From positions 204,695 to 268,694 of the forward strand of contig NZ_JAJSLW010000010.1 of NCBI RefSeq assembly GCF_021729145.1: a stretch of DNA of 64,000 nucleotides, given 5' to 3'. Each line of letters opens with the position of its first letter. Within the stretch, counting starts at the first letter, position 1. The translations under genes and the position numbers were made by a program. Shown here piece after piece: positions 1 to 7,620 of this stretch. The notes below the pieces were generated by a model. That model saw nothing but the letters and a program-made list of their open reading frames with translations, did no database searches and was not told the origin of the DNA. The stretch comes from Membranihabitans maritimus. Lineage in GTDB: Bacteria > Bacteroidota > Bacteroidia > Chitinophagales > Saprospiraceae.

Positions 1-1
1 A

Positions 2-301
2 TTGGCTGCGGCCTACGATATGATAGCGGTAAAATTATTAATTCCTGAAGATCCGGAAGAACTGGCTTTGAACCTCAACGGAAAAAAAAGAAAGCTAAAG
101 CGAAAAGATTTTAATGAAGCTATGGCTAAAGCACATATTCCTGAAAAAGCAATAGATAATCTTTGGAACAGAATAGAAAAGGGAATGCAAAGTTGGACTG
201 AATTGATCATGAACAGTTTTATAAGTAAGGGGCAAAAAGAAATTTTTTTAGAGTTTATTGAAATGCGAGCAAAACAAGTCGAGTTAACTTTTGAAGAATA
301 A
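2..301 (+). CDS. HipA-family toxin kinase, C-terminal fragment (cut by window edge)
   Basis: The reading frame is open to the left edge, so only the last 99 or so codons are present. The segment AYDMIAVKLLIPEDPEEL followed by a basic stretch (LNGKKRKLKRKDF) matches the C-terminal lobe of HipA-like serine/threonine kinases, the toxin of HipBA modules, where a tyrosine-aspartate pair and a 'LxLPED.EE.AL..NGKK' segment are conserved. The catalytic residues lie upstream, outside the window, so activity cannot be judged. The gene ends at TAA and a decayed group II intron follows directly. The family call is from motif recall; no HipB partner is visible. Confidence 0.75.
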   Translation: MAAAYDMIAVKLLIPEDPEELALNLNGKKRKLKRKDFNEAMAKAHIPEKAIDNLWNRIEKGMQSWTELIMNSFISKGQKEIFLEFIEMRAKQVELTFEE

Positions 302-1296
302 AGCTGTAGCCGTCACTGATTTTTTAGCGAAATATTATCATTATACGAAAGCCATTTCTTCGAAAGCGGTTGAAGGAGGGCAGCCCCATTAATCCCCTCT
401 CCTGGAAACAAAAAAATAGCAAGGAATGTACTAAATGGATTTAAGGGGAAGAAACCTACAGGGAAAGCCTTGAGTGCACGCCAGGTGGCTTACCCGTTTC
501 TCTTCTCAGAAGATTTAGGAGAAATTGCAGAAACGCCTGACTGAGGGCAGGTTTGTTAAATCTTGACTCTTCCTAATGCGTTAGCAAACGGGACCTAAAT
601 GGCAGGCACAAAATGAACCGTTATATCCAGTGGCCTTTAGAGCCCATCCCGAAAAGACGAGAATTGTGTATTACAAGAAGGAAGGCAGAAACCTGAAAGG
701 CTATCCTGTACAGTTTGATTTTCTAGGATTCAGCTTTCAGCCGATACGATATAGGTTGAGAAAAGGAGGGAGTTTCCTACAGTTTGACTGCAAGATGAGT
801 CGCAAGTCCAAGGTTCGGATCACTCAGTAACTCCGAAAACTTGATTTCCATAACAAGACTCAACGAGGGATACAGGATTTAGCGGTATTGTTGAATCCAA
901 AGATTCGGGGTTGGATCCAGTACCATGGAAAAATCAGTCGCAAGAGTTTGAATCCAGTGTTCTATTATCTTCATCATTGGTTGATCAAATGGATATTGAA
1001 TAAGTATACCAGCTTCAAAGGAAGCAAGGTCAAAGCCGTCAAATGGCTCAGACGTATAACGATTTCATATCCGAATCTATTCTATCATTGGGAATTGGGG
1101 TAGAAACTGGTCTAAATCATTTTAGACAATACCGATTGCATAACAAGAGCCGTAGCGCCTATGCTGAAGCTTCAGAACAAAGAGGTTCATAGCCTGTCCC
1201 GATCTTCGGGGATACGGTTCTGTGCCTGCGCACCGTAGTGCTTCGGCACACAGGTGTGAGAGGTTTAGGGGTGAGACTCCCCTTTACCTACTCGAC
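302..1296 (+). mobile_element. Degenerate group II intron remnant
   Basis: The stretch contains the broken C-terminal half of an intron-encoded reverse transcriptase/maturase, followed by a recognisable intron 3' end: GAGCCGTA at 1147-1154 and TACGGTTC at 1213-1220 look like the two arms of domain V, and GAGAGGTTTAGGGGTGAGAC.. CCCCTTTACCTACTCGAC up to about 1296 resembles the domain VI and 3' splice region of bacterial introns. The domain V arms are separated by about 58 nt instead of the usual short loop, and a further 30-nt hairpin (1225-1254) interrupts the sequence, so the ribozyme is probably dead. The 5' boundary is not identified; 302-608 holds no readable RT sequence. The intron lies in the same orientation as hipA. 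Confidence 0.65.
609..1103 (+). pseudogene. Group II intron reverse transcriptase/maturase, C-terminal remnant with in-frame stop
   Basis: One frame reads QNEPLYPVAFRAHPEKTRIVYYKKEG, then FDFLGFSFQP, then a TAA at 828-830, and continues in the same frame as LRKLDFHNKTQRGIQDLA..LNPKIRGWIQYHGKIS and FYYLHHWLIKW. 'HPEKTRIVY', 'FDFLGF' and 'NP.IRGWI.Y.G' are the hallmarks of the RT thumb and maturase (X) domain of group II intron proteins. The fingers/palm with the YADD active site are missing upstream, so this is a 5'-truncated copy that also carries a nonsense codon. The family call is firm; the lesion is seen directly. Confidence 0.8.
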
Positions 1297-1308
1297 TATG
1301 CATCGTAC

Positions 1309-2619
1309 CTATTTTAGCAATTGTTTAAATTCATAAAACCCTTTAGACAATGCGCTGCCAGAATCAACCAAATATTTTAAAGCATCCACTGTTTTTCTGC
1401 CATATTTCTCTTCAAAATAAACTGTAATTTCTTCTGCATATGAAAGGGACCAATTACTAAGTGCTTGCAAATTTTCTTTATATCGTTCACTTCTCACGGT
1501 TATCAAAACAACTAATATTAAAAGATTCAAAAGAACACCAACCAATACTCCAAACATCCTGATTACTTTAGAGAATCTTGTAATTGGTTCTATGTCGGAG
1601 CCATCGGGAAAGATTGTGAAGAAGCTGTAATAGAAAAATTCAAAATACTTCGGTCCTCCTTTATAGAGGAAATGAGATGAATCAATGAGGTATAGGCAAT
1701 AATTAATTCCCCCAAAAATTATCATTGCAAGCAAAAAACTATAAATGGCTTTTGCCAAAAACGCTTGGAAGTAAGTTTTTGAATCAAGTATTTCGGTTAC
1801 CTTTTGATTAAAAACTCTTGATAACTCTCCTATTAAGAGAAAGTATTCCATCTTTGTTATTTTCTTGTCCGATTCTGCTTTGATAGCCATTTGAGATATG
1901 GACTCATCGAATTTTGCTCTTTCGAAATGAGCTTTAGGTTTAAAATTTTGCACTTGTAATTGGAAAACTTTGATTGGGCTGAAGGTCTCTTTGTATCTTC
2001 TATGAAGGTGCCTAAATAAGATAACTAAGAATAAAGCTATTGGGATCAATAGATAATGTCCTTTCAATACGGTCATAAAAAATATGGCATTAAGGAAAAA
2101 CAGAACTGATATTACTTTATATTTTAGTTTAACAACCAAGGAGATCAAGCTATCGAAATAAAGAAAAAGAAAATAGAAATTGTTTCTCCTTATCAATTTC
2201 TTTGGGAGGTCCCAAATAAGATTTTTTAAGATTTTGAATAGCACCGGGTAAAAAGGGTATACAACCAGCAAGATGAAGTTTTTAATTAATCTTTTATTAC
2301 CTGACCTTAACCAATATATACTTATTATGGAAAAGACTAATAAAAGCCTTCCAGTTACATAAGATCCTCTGCTTATATTGAATAAGCGGGAGGCTAAATA
2401 AAAATCAATATCAGTGAAAACAATTCTAATTATAAAATAGAGGTATATGAACGCAAAAAGTGTAATTAATTTTAAGTTTGGCTTTTCAAACCAATTTGAT
2501 AAATGCTGCTTGTAATAGTCAAGAAACTCCAGTTTCAAATCATTCTGCTTGGGCTGTTGCCTTTTTGATTTTGGAATGTAATTTTTACTTGCCTTCCTCT
2601 TTTTTCCTTTTTTCGCCAA
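1309..2619 (-). CDS. Multispanning membrane protein with ion-channel-like C-terminal pore
   Basis: A 436-residue protein with a very basic N-terminus (MAKKGKKRKASKN), several hydrophobic segments between about residues 50 and 200, a soluble mid-section, and a C-terminal pair of membrane helices flanking FFYYSFFTIFPDGSDIEP (about residues 328-345), followed by a long helix and cytoplasmic tail. This helix-pore loop-helix layout is that of two-TM ion channels (Ion_trans_2 type), with PDGSDI where potassium channels have VGYGDI. The filter is therefore atypical and the conducted ion cannot be named. It is encoded convergently to the group II intron relic and its start is 153 nt from the end of the neighbouring three-gene operon. 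The channel assignment is inference from layout. Confidence 0.6.
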   Translation of the reverse strand: MAKKGKKRKASKNYIPKSKRQQPKQNDLKLEFLDYYKQHLSNWFEKPNLKLITLFAFIYLYFIIRIVFTDIDFYLASRLFNISRGSYVTGRLLLVFSIISIYWLRSGNKRLIKNFILLVVYPFYPVLFKILKNLIWDLPKKLIRRNNFYFLFLYFDSLISLVVKLKYKVISVLFFLNAIFFMTVLKGHYLLIPIALFLVILFRHLHRRYKETFSPIKVFQLQVQNFKPKAHFERAKFDESISQMAIKAESDKKITKMEYFLLIGELSRVFNQKVTEILDSKTYFQAFLAKAIYSFLLAMIIFGGINYCLYLIDSSHFLYKGGPKYFEFFYYSFFTIFPDGSDIEPITRFSKVIRMFGVLVGVLLNLLILVVLITVRSERYKENLQALSNWSLSYAEEITVYFEEKYGRKTVDALKYLVDSGSALSKGFYEFKQLLK

Positions 2620-2701
2620 GTTGATAGTATTTAGTCCATTTAAAGTTCTGTATGTCGAATTGTTCTATACGGGACAAAGTTTATTGATCAGTCTTATAAT
2701 G

Positions 2702-2766
2702 CATAACGGATCATGCATATCCAGAGTGCTGACGAAGGAGGCATTCTGTGATCATGCGGTGTTATG
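2702..2766. repeat. 65-nt imperfect palindrome, attC-like
   Basis: CATAAC (2702-2707) pairs with GTTATG (2761-2766); inside, GCATATCCAG (2715-2724) pairs with CTGTGATCATGC (2746-2757) leaving two unpaired bases on one arm, and AGTGC (2725-2729) faces GCATT (2741-2745). An imperfect hairpin with extrahelical bases and GTTAT-type ends placed just behind a gene is the architecture of integron attC sites, but spacer lengths are unequal and no integrase is seen, so it may simply be a terminator-like or mobile hairpin. Confidence 0.35.
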
Positions 2767-2772
2767 TGTCGT

Positions 2773-3552
2773 TTATATTTCTTTGATAAAGTCTTCTTTG
2801 TATTCACACATATATTTTTTTGCAGCTTTTAAACATTGCTTCATTTTAAATTTTTTTAAACTAATAAAGAGCTTTTGGTATTCTTCAGAAAATGGAGATT
2901 TGTTATAATTTTTAAGATGAACGAATTCATTTCTAATTCTAATCAAGGACATAATCTGATCATACTCCTTTTTATAAGTTTTTTTGAAATCTACATCATA
3001 AATTTCAGGAATTACAAATTGTATTTTATCAGCCAAAGAAACCCATCTTTGTATCTGTTCTTGATTTAGTTCCTCACCTTTTTTGTCTTTATAAGTTATT
3101 GATTCAGTTATTATTGAATTCACAAAAGCTTCTATAGAGCAAGCCAACATAATAATCGAACCAATTTTTAGTTGTAGATAACTATTATATAACGGATGTG
3201 TTTTATCTGCATCAACATTTAAAAAGTATTTCTTTTCTCCATTAACCTTTTTCGATTTCTTTATAAATTCCTTATTTCTTAATTCTTCCGATTGATTAAA
3301 CGCCTTTAGTGAGAATGAAAAGTAAAGCTGGATCGGATTAGGAAAGACCGACATAAATGTATTTCCATTTATCGTTTCTGGGATCATTGCATTTACTCTT
3401 TTTTCGCCATTGTTGAACACGTTAATTGAAACCATACTTTTACCTCCTATGTTTCTTTGTTTCTTATTTCCAACATTGCCCACTACGTCCCTTTTGTATG
3501 CATTTTCTGTGATTTTCAAGTTTGGAAAAGGGTCAATTTGAATTTCTTTCAT
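2773..3552 (-). CDS. Hypothetical protein, third gene of small operon
   Basis: I do not recognise the family. The chosen start (ATG at 3552, MKEIQIDPFP) lies one base after the stop of the upstream gene, implying translational coupling; a longer frame to 3627 would overlap that gene by 75 nt and is less likely. The product has about 259 residues with no signal peptide. It contains one hydrophobic alpha-helical segment (LKIGSIIMLACSIEAFVNSII) and a C-terminal helical region with IRIRNEFVHLKNY, which resembles the R-N-x-x-x-H signature of HEPN/abortive-infection-like proteins. That resemblance is only a hint. Confidence 0.6.
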   Translation of the reverse strand: MKEIQIDPFPNLKITENAYKRDVVGNVGNKKQRNIGGKSMVSINVFNNGEKRVNAMIPETINGNTFMSVFPNPIQLYFSFSLKAFNQSEELRNKEFIKKSKKVNGEKKYFLNVDADKTHPLYNSYLQLKIGSIIMLACSIEAFVNSIITESITYKDKKGEELNQEQIQRWVSLADKIQFVIPEIYDVDFKKTYKKEYDQIMSLIRIRNEFVHLKNYNKSPFSEEYQKLFISLKKFKMKQCLKAAKKYMCEYKEDFIKEI

Positions 3553-3553
3553 A

Positions 3554-4063
3554 TTACTCTTCTTCAAAAGTCGAATCAGAAATCCAATAGTTCGGTGCTT
3601 GATAAAATTCATCAACGATTTCACCATAATTCATGTGATTTGACGCTGCCAAGAGATTGTATCTTAGCTCAATAGTTCCTTCATCGACTTCAAATTCATA
3701 CGTATGCGAATAAAATTCAAAATTTTCTAATTCGGAGTTCTCAAACGTTCTTTCAAAACGTGCTTCTCTTTTACATCCTTTGCCGTCTCCATTATAACAC
3801 TTATACATAACTGCAGCTACTGTTCCATTCTGAGAAAATTCATTAATGATGGACATGACAGTTTCCATTGTTTGAGAATCATAAGGCGGTTCATCGTCGT
3901 TTATGCAATTCACATATACTTCATAAATACTCTTGCAATGAGTACATGTATGAGTAAAATAATCTGTAGAGAATTGAAATGCCACAACATAATCTTTATC
4001 ATTTTTTGTGCTGAAAACAAAAAGATCATCTCTTTGCCTTAAGTATTCGTAGGCCATCTTCAA
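3554..4063 (-). CDS. Hypothetical protein, second gene of small operon
   Basis: A 169-residue acidic soluble protein with no recognised domain. A C-x-x-C pair (HTCTHCKSIYEV) near residue 38 and further cysteines around residue 90 (YKCYNGDGKGCKREARFE) suggest a small zinc-binding fold. The first ATG (4063) overlaps the upstream 59-codon gene by 38 nt; MAYEYLRQ at 4057 is an alternative start. The stop is one base before the start of the next gene, so the two are probably co-expressed in fixed ratio. Confidence 0.6.
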   Translation of the reverse strand: MKMAYEYLRQRDDLFVFSTKNDKDYVVAFQFSTDYFTHTCTHCKSIYEVYVNCINDDEPPYDSQTMETVMSIINEFSQNGTVAAVMYKCYNGDGKGCKREARFERTFENSELENFEFYSHTYEFEVDEGTIELRYNLLAASNHMNYGEIVDEFYQAPNYWISDSTFEEE

Positions 4064-4205
4064 TCAATTTTAAATCAATATTGCTTTTATTTAATTTCTC
4101 TTCATTCTTGTCTTTGAGAGCTTGAAGAAATTCTCGATGTTCTTTGATTTCCCTTTTAAGTGCTTCAGGAACATTTCCTTTTACTTTAAATATTCGTTTA
4201 TTCAT
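4026..4205 (-). CDS. Small hypothetical protein (59 aa), first gene of operon
   Basis: Translated by hand: ATG at 4205, TGA at 4026-4028, starting MNKRIFKVKGNVPEALKREI and ending LKLIEDGLRILKAKR. It is highly charged and helical. The last 38 bases overlap the start of the next gene in another frame, a typical coupled arrangement. The N-terminal 'R.FKVKGNVPEALKREI' has the flavour of a ribbon-helix-helix or small regulatory protein, but this is not established. Expression is supported by the overlap and same-strand packing rather than by homology. Confidence 0.5.
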   Translation of the reverse strand: MNKRIFKVKGNVPEALKREIKEHREFLQALKDKNEEKLNKSNIDLKLIEDGLRILKAKR

Positions 4206-4853
4206 TTTTAATTGTTTTATGATACATAACTTCTTTATATCCTCACCTTTGTTTCTGATTATTTCTATTTAGGCATGTAACCAGTAATAAACTTCTCGAA
4301 TATACACTCATCTCAAAACGGTTATATTATTTCCGGAAGGTTTCACTAATATTCCCATCCAATACATTCCCCAAAACTGAAAATATCAGGAGAAAGGTCT
4401 TCTCATACATCTTAATACATTTCTGTACAATGTTGAATTCTAAAAAATGGGAGGAAAAACGCAAATACATTACCATCACTTCATTCAGGGTTTACAAATA
4501 CACTCTCTAAAGTAAAAAATTACCTTTAAAAAACGACCCTTGATTTGAAAATTTTACACCGAAGAATAACTTATGTACCAGTTTGTTATTATTTATTATA
4601 TCTATTTTACCAAATAATCGATCAAAATATTGCATCCCTGAAATTTTGCTGTTATTTTTCTCCACCTCATTACTTCATTATTAGGGGCGGCAATGGCGCG
4701 GATGGCTATTATACCTTACGAGGATTTTTCTCTATGGGTGAATGTGACGGAGTTGTAGTTTTTCATAGTTCCCCTGAGAAAGTGGTTTTATTACCAGGTA
4801 GGGCATTGTTGTAAAAATCATTAGTGATTAAACTGGGTTATTATTCCCCAATT
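4206..4853. other. Intergenic region, AT-rich
   Basis: It should hold the promoter of the operon starting at 4205 and the 3' flank of vapC. A plus-strand frame at 4545-4814 shows no family resemblance and poor composition, and I see no convincing gene, repeat or terminator here. Confidence 0.4.
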
Positions 4854-5237
4854 TCAATATTTGACACCGAATTGTCTGGCTATCTGATTAAGACTTTTAT
4901 CCCGGGATAATAACTTTCCATTATTGGCAATAGTCAGGAAAAGATATTGTACATCGTAGAAGGATAAACTATTTTCATAAGCTATTGATAAAATATTCTG
5001 ACTATGATCACTCAGATCGATAAAGTGGTCCACCAATTCCATGGACTGATCAATATACTTATAGGCTTCTTGAATAGTTATCAGATCTTTCTTTACATAT
5101 TGAAGTAATGTATTACCTGTCTCCGGTATATACAAGTTCGGAACGATTATTCTATTAGCTGTCCTTACCGCTTTTTCAATTTCTGTGTCTCTATAGAGCA
5201 AAAAGGGGATTATGGCACTGACATCGACTACCATCAT
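4854..5237 (-). CDS. vapC: PIN-domain toxin, VapC family
   Basis: A 127-residue single-domain PIN ribonuclease. The acidic quartet that binds Mg/Mn is visible: D5 (MMVVDVSAI), E39 (IPETGN), D95 (FYDVQYL) and D113 (SRDKSL), all in the expected spacing, and the length is normal for VapC. Such toxins cleave specific RNAs, often initiator tRNA or rRNA, when the antitoxin is degraded. The start overlaps the antitoxin stop by four bases (ATGA type), the classic coupled order antitoxin-toxin. All catalytic residues are intact, so this appears to be the one complete toxin-antitoxin pair in the window. Confidence 0.88.
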   Translation of the reverse strand: MMVVDVSAIIPFLLYRDTEIEKAVRTANRIIVPNLYIPETGNTLLQYVKKDLITIQEAYKYIDQSMELVDHFIDLSDHSQNILSIAYENSLSFYDVQYLFLTIANNGKLLSRDKSLNQIARQFGVKY

Positions 5238-5509
5238 CTGTTATCACGGTCTTCTCGGATCCATTTGATCGCAAGATTTGCATCGGATTTGGAAAGTTTT
5301 CTGTTTTTAGCAATCTCATCCAATATTTCTAACCGTTGAGTTTTAGCTGTTTCGATATCCGTCCCGGACAATACCTTTTCCAGGAGTACAATAGCCTCCT
5401 GGGTCAAAGATCGTCGGGATTCTTTAGCAGACTGTTGCAAAAGATCATAAACCTCTTGTGGCATATTTCTAATCTGTAGTGTTGGCATAATGCATGTATT
5501 TTTCGTCAT
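5234..5509 (-). CDS. vapB: Ribbon-helix-helix antitoxin, VapB/FitA-like
   Basis: The N-terminal segment MPTLQIRNMPQEVYDLLQQSAKESRRSLTQEA is a FitA/VapB ribbon-helix-helix DNA-binding domain (strand, then two helices). The C-terminal 40 residues are charged and would wrap around the PIN toxin. The frame opens with MTKNTCIMPTLQ; the methionine seven residues later is an equally plausible start, since the conserved domain begins there. It normally represses its own promoter together with VapC. Confidence 0.85.
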   Translation of the reverse strand: MTKNTCIMPTLQIRNMPQEVYDLLQQSAKESRRSLTQEAIVLLEKVLSGTDIETAKTQRLEILDEIAKNRKLSKSDANLAIKWIREDRDNR

Positions 5510-5563
5510 AATTTAACGAATATCATGACTACTTGGTTCCATCAGATTAGGTTTTTATCTATA

Positions 5564-5839
5564 TTACCGGTCCACATGCCCGAGGTCCCTTTCGGGCTCG
5601 ATAATATCCCGTACTTTTTGTTTTAGTTCCTTGATTTCCGGGAATCCCCCGTATTCCTTGCGGTCAAAAACGGGTTCCCCATTGATGGAAATGCGAAAAA
5701 TGCCCCCTTGTTCCCCTGGTTTCAGGGTGACGGAAAGGAGGTCCTCTTCGAACGTGGATAATAATTCCTGGGCCATATAAGCGGCCCTTAGGAGCCATCT
5801 GCACTTCGGGCAGTATTCTATGGTAATGGACGGTTTCAT
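5564..5839 (-). CDS. SelT/SelW/SelH family (Rdx) selenoprotein-W-like protein
   Basis: A 91-residue protein opening MKPSITIEYCPKCRWLLRAA. The C10-x-x-C13 redox motif in a thioredoxin-like fold, the central GGIFRISINGEPVFDRKEYGGFPE and the C-terminal KVRDIIEPERDLGHVDR are characteristic of bacterial SelW homologues with cysteine in place of selenocysteine. The substrate is unknown; the family is thought to act in thiol redox. It lies 11 nt downstream of the GH78-like gene on the same strand and may be read through from it. Confidence 0.85.
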   Translation of the reverse strand: MKPSITIEYCPKCRWLLRAAYMAQELLSTFEEDLLSVTLKPGEQGGIFRISINGEPVFDRKEYGGFPEIKELKQKVRDIIEPERDLGHVDR

Positions 5840-5850
5840 ATTAATATATT

Positions 5851-7617
5851 TTATTCTGCCATAACTTCAATCCCTTCAGGGGCTTCGATTTCGGTCTTGA
5901 GTCCCCCGTCAGCCATCTTACTATGTCTAATCTTTACCGGTCCCAGTGGGGTAGGGTAGGAGCCCTCTACCCATTCCAGGTCACCTAAATGGGGCTCGAT
6001 TTTCAATACCTTCCCGCCCGGTTCGACAACTTTTACCCCCAGCACATACCGGCTCATCCATGCCGTGGGGCCGGAAGCCCAGCCATGGCAGAAGCTGTGT
6101 CTATATCCTACATAGCAGTAATTCCCATTGTCACCGTGGGTATCGGTTTTATTTTCAGGCACCAATTCATCAATCCGTGCACCGTCTTCCAGCCACTCTA
6201 TATTAAAGTCTTCCCAGAAAGTAGTGGCACCAAGATCCAGCATCCCGCCCCAGTATTCTTTGATAATATCCATAGCCTCCGTATAGTTTCCCGCTTCGGC
6301 CATGGCTTCCAGCATATAGTAACCGTAAAAAGTGGAAAAATCCCTGGGGCCACCGACGGAAATTACATCGCGATTACCAATCCGGGGTTCCATCAGTCCG
6401 GCCAATACCATCAGCGATGCGGCCTGTTTGGAATCATTGTGGTCGGGCGTGTATCCCCTGAGGTCTTTTATCGCCTGTTCGCATTGGGCTTTTAGTTCAT
6501 TTTCTTCCAGTGCGGTACAGATCTCTACCCCTGCTTCCAGGGTCATGATCAATAGCGCCTGGTACCCGGCGTGTATCGACTGCGGTTGTTCACTCGTAGG
6601 CCAATCCAGGAACCGGTGTCCGTCCAGTTGTTCTTTGCCTTCGTCATCTATCTTTTGCATAAATAATTCCAGTAGGTTCGATACGTATTCCCGTTGTTCA
6701 TTCAGATATTCCAGGTTGCCGTATTGGTTATACCAGTCGCGGTGGATAATTAACCACCACATCGAGTACGTGCTGATTCCATTCATCCAGCCGGGCAGTG
6801 GGGTAAGTTCTTTCATCAGGTCCAGGCTTTTGGGGACAACAGGGTTGTAGCCAAATACAGCATTTATGGTGGAGACTTCCGGGTGCATATCACCTACCCA
6901 CACCAATCGGTCCCTTTTGATACCATCCCACAAATAGTCCTGCATATTCAGATGAACAGTATAGGCTCCTGTATTCCAGATCTTATTCAGCCTTTCATCA
7001 CTGGATGTAAAAGACCCTACGTAGGGAATATCCCGTATTTTGAGTTCAGCACGCACTTCTTTCAGCAAAAGTTCCCTGTTTTCGTCTTCCAGGTCTATCC
7101 GTACAAAACGAAATCCCGTATCACCTATCTCCCTTTTGCCCAGCCAGGGTAATTCCAGGACCACATCGCGCATGGCATGGTCATTCGTGGCAGATGATTC
7201 CGGGCCGAGATCCGACATGGCCTCCTCGGCTGATTCACCGAAACGAACCCTCACTTTGATGGGTTTGTTCTCAGCCATCATCCCGGTAATGATCTGGATC
7301 CCCCCGTGAATTTCTACTCCAAAATCGATAAGTATAGAACTTTTGTCTCCATCAGGGTTTTTTATAGAGCAAAGATCCTGATTCGTCAAATCCGCCTGTC
7401 CTTTGCCCTTCTTCAAGAGTGCGTCTGAATTTTTGATCCATTGTCCGGATTTATCTGATTTCCATAATATCCTTTGAGGGCTTACGTAAAAGCTTGAGAT
7501 TTCACTTTCCTGTGCTTCTTCCAGAATAGGTTCATAACCGGGGATATCAAGGTTCTGAGTAAAAAGGATTCCCAGGTTCAAAAATGTACAAATAAATATT
7601 CCCAATAAATTTCTCAT
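5851..7617 (-). CDS. Alpha-L-rhamnosidase-like glycoside hydrolase (GH78-type)
   Basis: 588 residues with a signal peptide (MRNLLGIFICTFLNLGILFTQ). A beta-sandwich segment lies at about 70-200 (ILIDFGVEIHGGIQI.., FRFVRIDL), followed by an (alpha/alpha)6 barrel from about 205 with YLWDGIKRDRLVWVGDMHPE, the GH78 signature region DG.KRDR..W.GD, and later TTFWEDF and a histidine-rich SFCHGWASGPTAW near 515. GH78 enzymes remove terminal alpha-L-rhamnose from glycans by inversion. It is last in a three-gene block behind a propeller-cytochrome lipoprotein and an FG-GAP protein, with 3-nt spacing. Shorter than many GH78 enzymes, so specificity for rhamnose is not certain. Confidence 0.75.
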   Translation of the reverse strand: MRNLLGIFICTFLNLGILFTQNLDIPGYEPILEEAQESEISSFYVSPQRILWKSDKSGQWIKNSDALLKKGKGQADLTNQDLCSIKNPDGDKSSILIDFGVEIHGGIQIITGMMAENKPIKVRVRFGESAEEAMSDLGPESSATNDHAMRDVVLELPWLGKREIGDTGFRFVRIDLEDENRELLLKEVRAELKIRDIPYVGSFTSSDERLNKIWNTGAYTVHLNMQDYLWDGIKRDRLVWVGDMHPEVSTINAVFGYNPVVPKSLDLMKELTPLPGWMNGISTYSMWWLIIHRDWYNQYGNLEYLNEQREYVSNLLELFMQKIDDEGKEQLDGHRFLDWPTSEQPQSIHAGYQALLIMTLEAGVEICTALEENELKAQCEQAIKDLRGYTPDHNDSKQAASLMVLAGLMEPRIGNRDVISVGGPRDFSTFYGYYMLEAMAEAGNYTEAMDIIKEYWGGMLDLGATTFWEDFNIEWLEDGARIDELVPENKTDTHGDNGNYCYVGYRHSFCHGWASGPTAWMSRYVLGVKVVEPGGKVLKIEPHLGDLEWVEGSYPTPLGPVKIRHSKMADGGLKTEIEAPEGIEVMAE

Positions 7618-7620
7618 TAA

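Noticed and set aside
2621..2908. Plus-strand frame of 95 codons across the attC-like palindrome
   Set aside because: No homology; overlaps the operon gene on the other strand.
4545..4814. Open frame of 89 codons on the plus strand
   Set aside because: No family resemblance, poor codon character and no neighbour support; probably chance.
5989..7309. Several open frames antisense to the GH78-like gene
   Set aside because: They lie opposite a strongly supported gene, share its codon pattern in shadow, and match no family.
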